This document shows, piece after piece, positions 18,347 to 27,935 of a stretch of DNA of 64,000 nucleotides (positions within the stretch are counted from its first letter, which is position 1; every line of letters starts with the position of its first letter). The stretch lies in NCBI GenBank assembly GCA_019459145.1, contig JAIBEK010000053.1:173726-237725 (forward strand), written 5' to 3'. The DNA comes from Arenimonas sp. Lineage in GTDB: Bacteria > Pseudomonadota > Alphaproteobacteria > Rhizobiales > Rhizobiaceae. The translations under genes and the position numbers were made by a program. Below the pieces are notes generated by a model that was given only the letters and a program-made list of their open reading frames with translations, ran no database searches and was not told the DNA's origin.

Positions 18347-18535
18347 TGCCCGCCCCCAAAAAGCCAGTCCCGGCCGCGCAACTACATCTTGCGCGCGCCA
18401 CGAGTTGCAATCTGGCACAGAACGGGACCGATAACAAGAACATTAGCGGAACAAATTCGCGCTATACTCGCTATGCGGTTGCGTGCGGTTGTATAGATGG
18501 AACGAAGGGGGATCAGAGGCGCAGTAGAGCGGGTT

Positions 18536-19483
18536 TCAGGCCCGCTTCTTCTCGATTGCGTCCCAGAGCAGGGCGGCAATATCGGCGCCGCCGAATTTCT
18601 TGACTTCCCGGATGCCGGTGGGCGAGGTCACGTTGATTTCCGTCATGTAGTCGCCGATGACATCGATGCCGACCAGCAGGAAGCCGCGCTCCTTCAGCGC
18701 CGGGCCGATGCGGGCGCAGATTTCCTTTTCCCGCGCCGTCAGTTCGGTCGCCTCGGCGCGTCCGCCGACATGCATGTTGGAACGGCTGTCGGTTTCGGCC
18801 GGCACGCGGTTGATCGCGCCGACCGCCTCGCCGTCGACCAGGATGATGCGCTTGTCGCCCTTGCGCACCGCCGGCAGATAGGCCTGGGCGATGAACGGCT
18901 CGCGGAACATCTGGTGGAACATCTCGATCAGCGAGGTGAAGTTGCGGTCGTCGCGGGTCGAGTGGAAGACGCCGGCGCCGCCATTGCCATAGAGCGGTTT
19001 CAGGATGATGTCGCCCATCTCCTCGCGGAAGCGGGCGATCTCGCTCACGTCCCGGGTGATCAGCGTCGGCGGCATGAGGTCGGCGAACTCGGTGACGAAG
19101 ATCTTTTCCGGCGAATTGCGCACCCAGGCCGGGTCGTTCACCACCAGCGTCTTCGGGTGGATACGCTCCAGCAGATGCGTCGAGGTGATATAGGCCATGT
19201 CGAAGGGCGGATCCTGGCGCAGCAGCACCACATCCATGGTCGACAGGTCGATCCGTTCAGGCTCGCCCAGCGTGAAGTGGTTGCCCTTCTCGTCGCGCAG
19301 TTCCATCGGCTCGACGGTGGCGATGATGCGGCCATCGCGCATGGACAGCCGGTCGGGCGTATAGTGGAACAGCTTGTAACCACGGGCCTGCGCTTCGATG
19401 CTCATCGCAAAGGTCGAGTCCCCGGCAATCGCAATGCCGGAGACATGGTCCATCTGGACCGCAATATTCTTGATCTTCGCCAT
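18536..19483 (-). CDS. gshB: Glutathione synthetase
   Basis: A 315-residue ATP-grasp enzyme that joins gamma-glutamylcysteine and glycine. The N-terminus [41 protein letters not shown] and [12 protein letters not shown] are all family hallmarks. ATG 19483 with GAGGGG upstream is preferred to the 19-residue longer frame. In many rhizobia gshB sits next to yraN and rsmI; here a cupin gene and the ugp operon separate them. Glutathione made here would serve the GST-family proteins in this window. Confidence 0.95.
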   Translation of the reverse strand: MAKIKNIAVQMDHVSGIAIAGDSTFAMSIEAQARGYKLFHYTPDRLSMRDGRIIATVEPMELRDEKGNHFTLGEPERIDLSTMDVVLLRQDPPFDMAYITSTHLLERIHPKTLVVNDPAWVRNSPEKIFVTEFADLMPPTLITRDVSEIARFREEMGDIILKPLYGNGGAGVFHSTRDDRNFTSLIEMFHQMFREPFIAQAYLPAVRKGDKRIILVDGEAVGAINRVPAETDSRSNMHVGGRAEATELTAREKEICARIGPALKERGFLLVGIDVIGDYMTEINVTSPTGIREVKKFGGADIAALLWDAIEKKRA

Positions 19484-19573
19484 GGCCTGCCCCTCGTTCC
19501 AAAGTACCCGAGATTTAGGCTGCCACCTTGAGAAAGGCAACGCCGGGGACCATCAATTCTCCTGAACCTCGGC

Positions 19574-20074
19574 TCAGCCGAGGATGCGCTTCGCGGTGGG
19601 CGACCGCAAGGCGTTGCGGATGCGGTAGAGCATGGCGAGCGGCTCGGGGAAGGGCCTGCGGACGAAGGCGATCTTGCGGACATAGTCGTCGACGCGCCAG
19701 GTCGCCCAGGTGCCGCCGCGGAAATAGGCGATGTCGCCCACTTTCAGCAGGCGCTCCGAGCCGTCCTCCGCCGTCACGTGGACTTCGCCCTCCTGGATGA
19801 CCACCGTTTCGTCCCAGCCGAAATACCAGCGGAATTCACCCGCGGTGCAGTCCCACACCGCCGTCGAGCTCGCCTTGTCGGTGCTGGTCGAATGGTCGCC
19901 GACCCGGGCCAGTGGTGTGCCGCGCAGGATCCATTCGGGATTGATGGGTGCCGCCTTCAGCGCCAGATGACCGCTATGGGCGGCGACCACCGGTGGTATT
20001 TCCGCGTTGCGGAAGGTCCGCGGTACAGCAAGCAGCGTGCCGGCCATGCCGACGAGCAGGAGTTTCAGAGCCAT
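19574..20074 (-). CDS. Cupin domain protein with N-terminal hydrophobic leader
   Basis: A 166-residue protein starting MALKLLLVGMAGTLLAVPRTF, which may be an uncleaved anchor or a poor signal peptide. The rest is a single cupin of the DUF861 type: GEFRWYFGWDETVVIQEGEVHVT and VGDIAYFRGGTWATW are the two cupin motifs. The typical metal histidines are mostly missing, with Trp, Asp and Glu at equivalent places, so it may bind a ligand without metal catalysis. It stands alone between gshB and ugpC, all on the minus strand. Function unknown. Confidence 0.78.
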   Translation of the reverse strand: MALKLLLVGMAGTLLAVPRTFRNAEIPPVVAAHSGHLALKAAPINPEWILRGTPLARVGDHSTSTDKASSTAVWDCTAGEFRWYFGWDETVVIQEGEVHVTAEDGSERLLKVGDIAYFRGGTWATWRVDDYVRKIAFVRRPFPEPLAMLYRIRNALRSPTAKRILG

Positions 20075-20197
20075 GTCCGTTCCCAGATTTGATCATCTGC
20101 ACGGAAAGATAGCAGAGGCTCCTTACGTTTCGCTTTGGCCGATCGCTCAAATTGTAACTATAGACCTTGCGGCACACCTAACCCGCACGCGGCTGCC

Positions 20198-21313
20198 TCA
20201 GGCGAAGCTGGCCTCACGGGCGTGGGATCGGGACGCGCCGCCCGGCATCGGCGATGCGGGTCTGTCGATGCGTCGGCCGGTCTCCTTGGCGAAGAAGTGC
20301 AGGCGTTCGGGCGAAACCGTCAACGACATTTCTTCGGCAATCTCTGTCTCCACCGGGATGACGGCGGTCAGCGCCTGGGAGGACAAATGCCCGTGCACCA
20401 GCCGGTGCGCTCCGAGTTCCTCGACATAGTCGACCTTGAACGGCAGGCGCTGGTCATCCTCGCCGGCCAGCGTCAGGTCTTCGGCCCGCACGCCGACCGT
20501 GACCGCACCCGTTGTGCCCGGCTGAGCGCCGAAGGCCATCGACACGTCGCCGATCACCAGCCGGTCGCCCTCGATTGCGCCATCCAGCAAATTCATCGCC
20601 GGCGCGCCGATGAAGCTCGCGACGAAGGTGGAGGCCGGACGATGATAGACTTCGAGCGGCGTGCCGATCTGCTCGATCGTCCCGCCGTTCAGCACCACCA
20701 GCCGGTCGGCCAGCGTCATCGCTTCGAGCTGGTCGTGGGTCACGTAGATCGCCGTGGTGGCCAGCCGCCGCTGCAGCTTGCGGATCTCGCCGCGCATGGT
20801 GACGCGCAGCTTGGCGTCGAGATTGGACAGCGGCTCGTCGAACAGGAAGACGGCGGGCTTGCGCACGATGGCGCGGCCCATGGCGACGCGCTGGCGCTGG
20901 CCGCCGGACAGCGCCCTGGGCTTGCGCTTTAGATAGGGCTCGATTTCCAGCATGCGGGCCGCTTCGGTGACACGCGCCTCGATCTCGGCCTTCGGCGTCT
21001 TGCGGTTCCTGAGGCCATAGGCGAGGTTGTCGTAGACGCTCATATGCGGGTAGAGCGCATAGTTCTGGAAAACCATGGCGATGTCGCGCTCGGCCGGCTC
21101 CACCTGGTTGACGACCCGCCCGCCGATGCTGACCGTACCTTGCGATATGGCCTCCAGCCCCGCCACCATGCGCAGCAGCGTCGACTTTCCGCAGCCGGAC
21201 GGTCCGACGAGGACGATGAATTCGCCATCCTCGATGGCGATGTCGATGGCTTTGACCGCGTGCACGCCGCCGTCGTAGATCTTCGAGACCTGGTCGATCA
21301 GAATGGACGCCAT
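20198..21313 (-). CDS. ugpC: sn-Glycerol-3-phosphate ABC transporter, ATP-binding protein
   Basis: A 371-residue MalK-type ATPase. Walker [10 protein letters not shown] is at about 38-46, the Q loop is [12 protein letters not shown], the signature [14 protein letters not shown] and Walker [19 protein letters not shown]-terminal TOBE/OB regulatory region starts near residue 240. As the last gene of ugpB-ugpA-ugpE-ugpC it energises import of glycerol-3-phosphate or glycerophosphodiesters, a source of phosphate and carbon. The start is 13 bases after the ugpE stop. Confidence 0.92.
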   Translation of the reverse strand: MASILIDQVSKIYDGGVHAVKAIDIAIEDGEFIVLVGPSGCGKSTLLRMVAGLEAISQGTVSIGGRVVNQVEPAERDIAMVFQNYALYPHMSVYDNLAYGLRNRKTPKAEIEARVTEAARMLEIEPYLKRKPRALSGGQRQRVAMGRAIVRKPAVFLFDEPLSNLDAKLRVTMRGEIRKLQRRLATTAIYVTHDQLEAMTLADRLVVLNGGTIEQIGTPLEVYHRPASTFVASFIGAPAMNLLDGAIEGDRLVIGDVSMAFGAQPGTTGAVTVGVRAEDLTLAGEDDQRLPFKVDYVEELGAHRLVHGHLSSQALTAVIPVETEIAEEMSLTVSPERLHFFAKETGRRIDRPASPMPGGASRSHAREASFA

Positions 21314-21326
21314 GGGTTTACCTTTC

Positions 21327-22169
21327 TCACTTGTCGCTTTCGGTCAGGCCCTTGATGAACCAGCTCTGGAAGATCACCACGACGACGACGGGCGGCAGCA
21401 TGGCGAGCACGGCCATGGCGAAAGCCTCGTTATAGTCGGGGATCTGCGAGCCGACCCAGACCTGCAGGATCTGCTTGATGCCGCGCATCAGCGTGTAGAA
21501 GCTCTCGTCCGTGGTCATCAGCATGGGCCAGAGATACTGGTTCCAGCCATAGACGAACATGATGATGAAGACCGCCGCAATCATGGTGCGCGACAGCGGC
21601 ACCAGCACGTCGATGAAGAACTTGACCGGTCCGGCGCCGTCGATGCGGGCGGCCTCCAGCAATTCGTCCGGCACCGACTTGAAGAACTGGCGGAAGAAAA
21701 ACGTGCCGGTCGCCGAGGCCAGCAGCGGCAGGACCAGCCCGACATGGCTGTTCAGCAGGCCGAGCTCGCTCATCACCTTGTAGGACGGCATGATGCGCAC
21801 CTCGAGCGGCAGGAGCAGCGTGGTGAAGATCAGCCAGAAGGCGAGCGTGGCGAAGCGGAAGCGGAAATAAACGATGGCATAGGCGGCCATCATGGAGAGA
21901 ACGATCTTGCCGACGGCAAAGCCGAGGCCGAGGATGAGCGAGTTCATCGCCATGGTCATGCCGGTGACCTCGCCGGTGAATCCGCCCTTGCGGAAGAGCA
22001 CCTTGCCATAGGTCTCTTCCAGGTGTCCGCCGATCGACAGCATCAGGCCGTTCGAATGGATTTCGGCGGCGGTGTGGGTCGAGGTGGTGAAGGCGACCAC
22101 CAAAGGGCCAAGCATGAAGATCACGCCGGCGATGAGGATGAGGTGGTCGAAGAATTTGGTGCGGTACAT
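21327..22169 (-). CDS. ugpE: sn-Glycerol-3-phosphate ABC transporter, permease
   Basis: A 280-residue MalG-type permease with six predicted membrane helices. The EAA loop that contacts the ATPase is [26 protein letters not shown]. The N-terminus [22 protein letters not shown] and the long first periplasmic loop match UgpE. It lies 9 bases after ugpA in the same operon and pairs with UgpA to form the membrane channel. Confidence 0.92.
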   Translation of the reverse strand: MYRTKFFDHLILIAGVIFMLGPLVVAFTTSTHTAAEIHSNGLMLSIGGHLEETYGKVLFRKGGFTGEVTGMTMAMNSLILGLGFAVGKIVLSMMAAYAIVYFRFRFATLAFWLIFTTLLLPLEVRIMPSYKVMSELGLLNSHVGLVLPLLASATGTFFFRQFFKSVPDELLEAARIDGAGPVKFFIDVLVPLSRTMIAAVFIIMFVYGWNQYLWPMLMTTDESFYTLMRGIKQILQVWVGSQIPDYNEAFAMAVLAMLPPVVVVVIFQSWFIKGLTESDK

Positions 22170-22178
22170 GGCTCGACC

Positions 22179-23060
22179 TCAACCGTAATGAACGCGACGT
22201 TCGATGAAGCGGAACTGGATCAGCGTCAGCGCCAGAACGATGACCATCAGGATCACCGACTGGGCCGAGGACGAGCCGAGGTCGTTGCCGCGGAAGCCGT
22301 CGAGATAGACCTTGTAGACCAGCGTGATCGGGTTGTTGGCCGGCTTGTCCTTCACGATCACATCGATCACGCCGAAGGTGTCGAACAGCGAATAGGTCAT
22401 GTTGATGACCAGCAGGAAGAAGGCCGTCGGCGTCAGCAGCGGCAGGATGACCGTCCAGAAACGGCGGGTGCCGGACTTGCAGTCGATCGCCGCCGCCTCG
22501 CGGATCGAGGCCGGAATGCCCTGCAGGCCGGAGAGGAAGAAGATGAAATTGTAAGGAATCTGGTTCCACACCGCGACGGCGATCATGGCGAAGGCCGTGT
22601 CGAAATAGTTGATCCCGACCTTCATGTCCCAGCCGAACAGGGCGACGAAGTGCACGAAGGGACCGATATGCTGGTCGAAGAACATCATGCCGATCAGGCC
22701 GGCGACCGGCGGGGCGATGGCGTAGACGACGATCAGCAGGGTCTTGTAGGTGGATTGGCCGCGAATGACCGCGTCCGCCTTCAATGCCAGCAGCAGGCCG
22801 AGCGACAGCGTCAGGAAGGTGACGATCAGGCTATAGGCCACGGTAAAGCGGGCGATCTTCTGGTATTCCGGTGCGGTCAGCGCATCGGTGTAATTGTCGA
22901 GGCCGACGAAGGCCGAGCCGAAGCCGAAGGGATCCTCGATGAAGAAGGACGAATGGATCGCCTGGGCCGACGGCCAGTAGAAGAAGATCGCGATGATCGC
23001 GAACTGCGGCAGGAGCAGCAGATAGGGCAGGTATCGCGAATTGAACTGGACGCGCTTCAT
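22179..23060 (-). CDS. ugpA: sn-Glycerol-3-phosphate ABC transporter, permease
   Basis: A 293-residue MalF-type permease with six hydrophobic helices. The EAA loop is GIPASIREAAAIDCKSGTRRFWTVILP. The N-terminus MKRVQFNSRYLPYLLLLPQF and the segment FFIEDPFGFGSAFVGLDNY match UgpA proteins. It follows ugpB after 66 bases that contain a strong hairpin with a T run, which probably lowers permease expression relative to the binding protein. Confidence 0.92.
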   Translation of the reverse strand: MKRVQFNSRYLPYLLLLPQFAIIAIFFYWPSAQAIHSSFFIEDPFGFGSAFVGLDNYTDALTAPEYQKIARFTVAYSLIVTFLTLSLGLLLALKADAVIRGQSTYKTLLIVVYAIAPPVAGLIGMMFFDQHIGPFVHFVALFGWDMKVGINYFDTAFAMIAVAVWNQIPYNFIFFLSGLQGIPASIREAAAIDCKSGTRRFWTVILPLLTPTAFFLLVINMTYSLFDTFGVIDVIVKDKPANNPITLVYKVYLDGFRGNDLGSSSAQSVILMVIVLALTLIQFRFIERRVHYG

Positions 23061-23074
23061 GGGGTGCTTTCAAG

Positions 23075-23103
23075 GAAAAACCCGGGGGCTCGGAGCCCCC
23101 GGG
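23075..23103 (-). terminator. Terminator/attenuator hairpin between ugpB and ugpA
   Basis: A perfect 10-bp inverted repeat (CCCGGGGGCT / AGCCCCCGGG, 3-base loop) followed on the minus strand by TTTTTCC, directly after the ugpB stop. It has the form of an intrinsic terminator inside an operon, so it should reduce read-through into ugpAEC and protect a ugpB-only mRNA. Confidence 0.8.
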
Positions 23104-23126
23104 AGTTCAGATAAAGGCGACGGAGA

Positions 23127-24425
23127 TCAGCCGGCCGTCTTGGCGAAGCGGGCGAGCAGCTCGTCGGCTTCCTTCTTGATGGTTTCCATGGCTTCCTTCG
23201 GCGTGGTTTCGCCGGCGAAGATGCGGTTGTATTCGCGTTCCATCACCGAGCGGATCTGCGGATAGAAGCCCATGCGATAGCCCTTGTCCCATTCGCCGCC
23301 CGGCAGCGACAGCTGCTGGATGCCGACTTCGGCGGCCGGCTTCTCGTTGTAGAAGCCTTCCGACTTGGCAAGTTCATAGGCCGCCTTGGTGATGGCGACG
23401 TAACCGGTGGCCTGGTGGTAGAACTTCTGGATCTCCGGCGAGGTCAGGAAGTGGAAGAAGGACGCGGTGCACTTGTTCTCGGCTTCCGGCTTGCCGGCCA
23501 TGGCGAAGAGGGCAGCGCCGCCGATGAAGGTGTGAACGCCTTCCGGATGAACCGACTTCCAGAAGGGCAGGAAGGTAGCCTCGAAGGGCATGGTCGCGGT
23601 CTTCTGCAGGCCGCCGAACGAGCCCGACGAACCGATCCAGAGAGCGGCCTTGCCTTCTTCGAAGGGCTTCTGGTTGTCGCTCCAGCCCGCGCCGTAATAG
23701 CCGAACAGGCCCTGGTCGTACCAGGCCTTCAGCTTTTCGTACATCATGACGTGGCTCGGGTCGGTGACGTTGATCGTCGTGTCGACGACGCTGTCATAAC
23801 CGTTGTTGTTCGAAGCGAACTGCAGGTTATGGCGCGAGAAGAAATTCTCGGTGAACTGCCAGGTGAGCTGCGACTGGACGAGCGGGGTGTAGCCGGCCTC
23901 TTTCAGCTTCGGGGCGATGGCTTCGAATTCTTCCCAGGTCTTCGGCGCCTCGACACCGGCCTTCTTTAGCGCGTCGGTGTTGACGTACATGATCGGCGCC
24001 GACGAGTTGAACGGCATGCCGACGAACTTGCCGTCGCTATCGGCGTAGAAATAGCGAACACCTTCGATGAAGTCGTCGCGGTTGAATTCGAAGCCGGCGT
24101 CCTTGATCAGGTCTTCGGCGGCAACAGCAGCACCCTTGGCGTTGATGATGGTGGCGGCGCCGGCGTCGAACACCTGCAGGATGTTCGGCTGTTCGCCCGA
24201 ACGGAAGGCGGCGATGCCGGCCGACAGGGCTTCCTCGTAGGTGCCCTTGGACACCGGCGTCAGGGCGCATTCGGCCTGGGCGGCGTTGAACTTCTGGGCG
24301 ACTTCGTTGATGACTTCGCCATTGCGGCCGCCCATGCCGTGCCACCAGGTGATGTTGGTCGCGGCCAGCGTCGTCGATGCGGTCATGGAAAAGGCCAGAG
24401 CGGCCATGGAAATCTGTTTGAACAT
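23127..24425 (-). CDS. ugpB: sn-Glycerol-3-phosphate-binding periplasmic protein
   Basis: A 432-residue family 1 extracellular solute-binding protein. Residues 1-21 form a signal peptide with an ALA-type end (STTLA), so it is exported. The mature start TNITWWHGMGGRNGEVINEV, together with the PFNSSAPIMYVN and TQF-type ligand region, marks UgpB. It binds glycerol-3-phosphate and delivers it to UgpA/UgpE. It is the first gene of the operon; a candidate PhoB site lies upstream and a hairpin follows the gene. Confidence 0.93.
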   Translation of the reverse strand: MFKQISMAALAFSMTASTTLAATNITWWHGMGGRNGEVINEVAQKFNAAQAECALTPVSKGTYEEALSAGIAAFRSGEQPNILQVFDAGAATIINAKGAAVAAEDLIKDAGFEFNRDDFIEGVRYFYADSDGKFVGMPFNSSAPIMYVNTDALKKAGVEAPKTWEEFEAIAPKLKEAGYTPLVQSQLTWQFTENFFSRHNLQFASNNNGYDSVVDTTINVTDPSHVMMYEKLKAWYDQGLFGYYGAGWSDNQKPFEEGKAALWIGSSGSFGGLQKTATMPFEATFLPFWKSVHPEGVHTFIGGAALFAMAGKPEAENKCTASFFHFLTSPEIQKFYHQATGYVAITKAAYELAKSEGFYNEKPAAEVGIQQLSLPGGEWDKGYRMGFYPQIRSVMEREYNRIFAGETTPKEAMETIKKEADELLARFAKTAG

Positions 24426-24499
24426 GGAAAAATCCTCTCCGCCAATATTGGGGTGAGGACTGCATTAGCCGCGATCTGTGACGCGAAAATAAACGTTTT

Positions 24500-24517
24500 A
24501 TGTCATTTCGATTACAG
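24500..24517 (-). promoter_or_regulatory. Candidate Pho box upstream of ugpB
   Basis: On the minus strand CTGTAAT-CGAA-ATGACAT lies 75 bases before the ugpB start. Against two CTGTCAT half-sites separated by four bases it matches 6/7 and 5/7. ugp operons are known PhoB targets in several bacteria, which supports the reading. The match is imperfect and binding is not shown. Confidence 0.42.
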
Positions 24518-24545
24518 TCTTTGCCGATACGAAAGCAAAGCGAAA

Positions 24546-24914
24546 CTAGAACGCGCCCTGATAATGGCGCGGCAACTTCCACGGCGTGATCGCGACGATG
24601 TCATAGCGCAGCGACAGCCGCGCGGCATCAGGCTGACGGGAAAGCCAGTGATCCCCCGCCGCGCGGATCCGGTTCTGGCTGGCGAAGGTCACGGCATCGA
24701 TCGCGGCCATCAGGTCACGCCGCGCCTTGACCTCGACGAAGGCGACAAGCGCGCCGCGCCGCGCGATGATGTCGATCTCGCCGGCCCGTACGCGGTAGCG
24801 CAAGGCGAGGATGCGATAGCCTTTCGCCATCAGGAAGAGCACGGCAAGCCATTCCGACCAGCGTCCCCGGCGCTCGGCGCGCTTTCTCGCTTCCGGCGCC
24901 GCGTGCCTTGTCAT
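24546..24914 (-). CDS. yraN: UPF0102 (YraN) family endonuclease-like protein
   Basis: A 122-residue PD-(D/E)XK-fold protein. The active-site-like segment is RVRAGEIDIIARRGALVAFVEVKARRD, with the E-D...E-V-K arrangement of the family. The role is unclear; a link to DNA recombination or repair is suggested by the fold. Its ATG at 24914 overlaps the rsmI stop by 4 bases; the frame's longer upstream reading lies within rsmI and is not real. The rsmI-yraN pair is widely conserved. Confidence 0.9.
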   Translation of the reverse strand: MTRHAAPEARKRAERRGRWSEWLAVLFLMAKGYRILALRYRVRAGEIDIIARRGALVAFVEVKARRDLMAAIDAVTFASQNRIRAAGDHWLSRQPDAARLSLRYDIVAITPWKLPRHYQGAF

Positions 24915-25822
24915 CCGTCGCTCTTCAGCTCGAGCAGCCGCTGGTACAGGTCCTTGCGCGGCTGACCCGTCAGTTTTGCGGCCTCCGTCGCGGCCTTGGC
25001 CGTCGGCAACGTCTCCGCCAGTTCGATAAGGATGCGATCGATCTCTCCGGCTTCCGGCGCCGCCTTTGCCAGCGGCGGGCCGACAACGAGGACCACCTCG
25101 CCCTTGACGGCCTTGTCGGCATATTGGACGGCGAGTTCCTCGAGCGTGCCGCGGCGGAACTCCTCGAAGGTCTTGGTCAGTTCGCGGCACACCGAAGCCT
25201 GCCTTTCGGCGCCGAGCTCATCCGCGGCGGCGGCAAGCGTGTCGCCGATCCGGTGCGGGCTCTCGAAGAAGATCAGGGTGGCGGGAACATCGCGCAATTG
25301 CGCCAGCCGCTCGTGGCGCGCCTTGTCCTTCACCGGCAGGAAGCCGGCAAACAGGAAGGCATCGTTGGGCAGGCCGGAGCCGACCAGGGCGGCGAGCGGC
25401 GCCGAGGCGCCGGGGATCGGCACGACGCGATGGCCGGCCTCGATCGCCAATTGTCCCAGCCGATAGCCGGGGTCGGAAACCAGCGGCGTCCCGGCATCCG
25501 AGACCAGCGCCACCGACTTGCCGGCCTCGAGCGCGGCGATCAGTTTCGGCCCGGCCTCGTTGGCATTGTATTCGTGGTAGGAATAGGGGCGGTTCTGAAT
25601 GCCGTAGCGATCGAGCAGAACACGGGTGACGCGCGTGTCTTCGCAGGCGAGCACGTCGGCGCCGGCGAGCGTTTCGAGCGCCCGAAGCGTCATGTCGCCG
25701 AGATTGCCGATCGGGGTCGCCACCAGATAGAGCGCCGGCTCCAGCGGCCGGGCGGCGATCATCACATCGTTGATGCGATAGGTCCGCGGCTGGGCCGTCG
25801 CTTGTCTTGGATCTTCCGTCAC
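24911..25822 (-). CDS. rsmI: 16S rRNA (cytidine 1402-2'-O)-methyltransferase
   Basis: A 303-residue tetrapyrrole-methylase-fold enzyme that 2'-O-methylates C1402 of 16S rRNA using SAM. The N-terminal LYLVATPIGNLGDMTLRALETL, LACEDTRVTRVLLDRYGI, LVSDAGTPLVSDPGYRL and FFESPHRI are diagnostic. The N-terminus has about 25 extra residues compared with the shortest family members; M21 (MIAARPLEP) is an alternative start. Translationally coupled to yraN. dnaN starts divergently 249 bases away. Confidence 0.94.
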   Translation of the reverse strand: MTEDPRQATAQPRTYRINDVMIAARPLEPALYLVATPIGNLGDMTLRALETLAGADVLACEDTRVTRVLLDRYGIQNRPYSYHEYNANEAGPKLIAALEAGKSVALVSDAGTPLVSDPGYRLGQLAIEAGHRVVPIPGASAPLAALVGSGLPNDAFLFAGFLPVKDKARHERLAQLRDVPATLIFFESPHRIGDTLAAAADELGAERQASVCRELTKTFEEFRRGTLEELAVQYADKAVKGEVVLVVGPPLAKAAPEAGEIDRILIELAETLPTAKAATEAAKLTGQPRKDLYQRLLELKSDG

Positions 25823-26071
25823 TCTGTCCGTCCTGTCGCATGGCCTTGCCTTCCACCTTATCGTCTAGCCCCTGCCGCAGGGCAAGAGCGGCATTGCCGA
25901 CGCGCCGTTAGCCATCGCGTCAAATTGGTGCGCGACATCACAGCTGCCTCTTGCTTTTCGCGCGCAATTCCTGCCATTTTGCCCGTCCCACACGATCCGG
26001 CCGCCGACGGCCGGCAAGGAACAATGCGACCCGGCACGCCGGATCGCGACAGGTCGAAAGCGGAAGCGTCC

Positions 26072-27190
26072 ATGCGTATTACTCTCGAACGGTCCAACCT
26101 TCTCAAGTCGCTCAATCACGTGCATCGCGTGGTCGAACGTCGCAACACGATCCCGATCCTGTCGAACGTGTTGCTGCGCGCCGAGGGCGCGAGCCTTGCG
26201 ATGAAGGCGACCGACCTCGATCTCGAGATCACCGAGGCGACGCCCGCCATGGTAGAACAGGCCGGCGCGACGACCGTTCCGGCGCACCTGCTTTATGAAA
26301 TCGTCCGCAAACTGCCCGACGGCGCCGAAGTGCTGCTGGCCACTACGCCCGACGGTGCTGCAATGACGGTCGCTTCCGGCCGGTCGAAATTTTCGCTGCA
26401 ATGCCTGTCGGAAGCCGACTTCCCCGACCTGACGGCCGGCAATTTTTCGCATTCCTTCAAGCTGAAGGCCTCGGCTCTCAAGATGCTGATCGATCGCACC
26501 CAGTTCGCGATCTCCACCGAGGAAACCCGCTATTATCTGAACGGCATCTTCCTGCACACGATCGAGAGCGCCGGCGCGTTGAAGCTGCGCGCGGTCGCGA
26601 CCGACGGCCATCGCCTGGCCCGCGCCGACGTCGAGGCCCCATCCGGCTCGGAAGGCATGCCGGGCATCATCATCCCGCGCAAGACGGTCGGCGAGTTGCA
26701 GAAGCTGGTCGACAATCCCGACCTGATCGTCACCGTGGAAGTCTCCGACGCCAAGATCCGCCTGACCATTGGCGAGATCGTCATGACCTCGAAGCTGATC
26801 GACGGCACTTTCCCGGACTATCAGCGCGTCATTCCGCAGGCAAACGACAAGGAAATGCGCGTCGATTGCCAGAGCTTCGCCCAAGCGGTCGATCGCGTGT
26901 CGACCATTTCGTCGGAGCGTGGGCGTGCGGTCAAGCTTGCCCTCAGCGAGGGACATCTGACGCTCACCGTCAACAATCCGGATTCCGGCAGCGCCACCGA
27001 AGAGGTCGCCGTCGGCTATGAAAACGACCCGATGGAAATCGGCTTCAACGCCAAGTACCTGCTGGACATCACGGCGCAACTGTCCGGTGACGACGCGATC
27101 TTCCTTCTGGCCGATGCCGGTTCGCCGACGCTGGTGCGCGATACGGCCGGTGACGACGCACTTTACGTCCTGATGCCGATGCGAGTGTGA
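26072..27190 (+). CDS. dnaN: DNA polymerase III beta subunit (sliding clamp)
   Basis: A 372-residue processivity clamp with the usual three topologically repeated domains. MRITLERSNLLKSLNHVHRVVERRNTIPILSNVLL at the start, LRAVATDGHRLARADV in the middle and the ending VLMPMRV are the beta-clamp signatures. ATG 26072 is preceded by CGGAAG. The same frame is open for another 1.16 kb upstream, opposite rsmI, but that is a high-G+C artefact. It is not next to dnaA here, as is common in Rhizobiales. Confidence 0.96.
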   Translation: MRITLERSNLLKSLNHVHRVVERRNTIPILSNVLLRAEGASLAMKATDLDLEITEATPAMVEQAGATTVPAHLLYEIVRKLPDGAEVLLATTPDGAAMTVASGRSKFSLQCLSEADFPDLTAGNFSHSFKLKASALKMLIDRTQFAISTEETRYYLNGIFLHTIESAGALKLRAVATDGHRLARADVEAPSGSEGMPGIIIPRKTVGELQKLVDNPDLIVTVEVSDAKIRLTIGEIVMTSKLIDGTFPDYQRVIPQANDKEMRVDCQSFAQAVDRVSTISSERGRAVKLALSEGHLTLTVNNPDSGSATEEVAVGYENDPMEIGFNAKYLLDITAQLSGDDAIFLLADAGSPTLVRDTAGDDALYVLMPMRV

Positions 27191-27316
27191 TTCGGCGCCG
27201 CATTCGGGGGATATTTCTCCATTCGCGCCATTTCGCCTTGAATTTGCGACAAACCGGCGCAACATGCGCTTGGCGCGGATGGACGCGCTTGACGGTCTTG
27301 AGTGGGGAGTTAGGCC

Positions 27317-27910
27317 ATGGTTCGACGCTTGAAGGAACGGTTCGAAAAGAAGTTCGATGAAGAGATCCGTTTCTTCAAGGGGATGATGCAGGGCCCGAAG
27401 AGTGTCGGCGCGATCGTTCCGACCTCCTCCATCACCGCCCGCAAGATGGCCAGCGTGATCAATGTGCAGTCCGGCCTGCCGGTTCTCGAGCTCGGCCCGG
27501 GCACCGGGGTGATCACCAAGGCGATCCTGGCACGCGGCGTGAAACCGGAAGACCTCGTTTCGATCGAGTATTCCGAGGATTTCTACGATCATCTGACCCA
27601 GGACTTCCCCGGCGTCAATTTCATCCATGGCGACGCCTTCGATCTGCCCAACACGCTCGGCAAGTTCGCCGACCAGACCTTCGATTCCGTGATTTCGGCG
27701 GTGCCGCTGCTCAGCTTCCCGATGCCTGCAAGGGTCAAGCTGCTGGAAGATCTGCTCGACCGCCTGCCACCCGGCCGGCCGGTGGTGCAGATCACCTATG
27801 GACCGGTTTCGCCGATCCTCGCCCAGCCGGACCGCTACCAGATCCAGCACTTCGATTTCATCGTCCGCAACATTCCGCCGGCGCAGCTGTGGATCTACCG
27901 CCGCGGTTGA
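27317..27910 (+). CDS. pmtA: Phosphatidylethanolamine N-methyltransferase, rhizobial type
   Basis: A 197-residue SAM-dependent class I methyltransferase. The SAM site is LPVLELGPGTGVITKAIL near residues 54-71, with EYSEDFYDHL as the acidic second motif. The basic N-terminus RRLKERFEKKFDEEIRFFKGMM could attach to membrane lipids. It matches the Sinorhizobium-type PmtA that methylates phosphatidylethanolamine to phosphatidylcholine, a lipid needed for host interaction in several rhizobia. Related RsmA-like rRNA dimethylases have a similar fold but different N-termini. A phosphatase-like gene follows after 25 bases. Confidence 0.82.
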   Translation: MVRRLKERFEKKFDEEIRFFKGMMQGPKSVGAIVPTSSITARKMASVINVQSGLPVLELGPGTGVITKAILARGVKPEDLVSIEYSEDFYDHLTQDFPGVNFIHGDAFDLPNTLGKFADQTFDSVISAVPLLSFPMPARVKLLEDLLDRLPPGRPVVQITYGPVSPILAQPDRYQIQHFDFIVRNIPPAQLWIYRRG

Positions 27911-27935
27911 TAGCTGACGGCGGGCGGCGCACCAG

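Noticed and set aside
16871..18496. A 541-codon open frame opposite comM
   Set aside because: It has shadow-type composition, and comM on the minus strand shows all AAA+ motifs.
21303..23114. A 603-codon open frame opposite ugpC-ugpE-ugpA
   Set aside because: It is rich in Asp, Gly, His, Glu and Arg without any domain, as expected for the strand opposite high-G+C genes. The ugp genes on the other strand have full motifs.
24908..26071. Long in-frame extension of dnaN upstream, opposite rsmI
   Set aside because: The clamp begins MRITLERSNL at 26072 with a ribosome-binding site. The upstream part has no family character and overlays rsmI.
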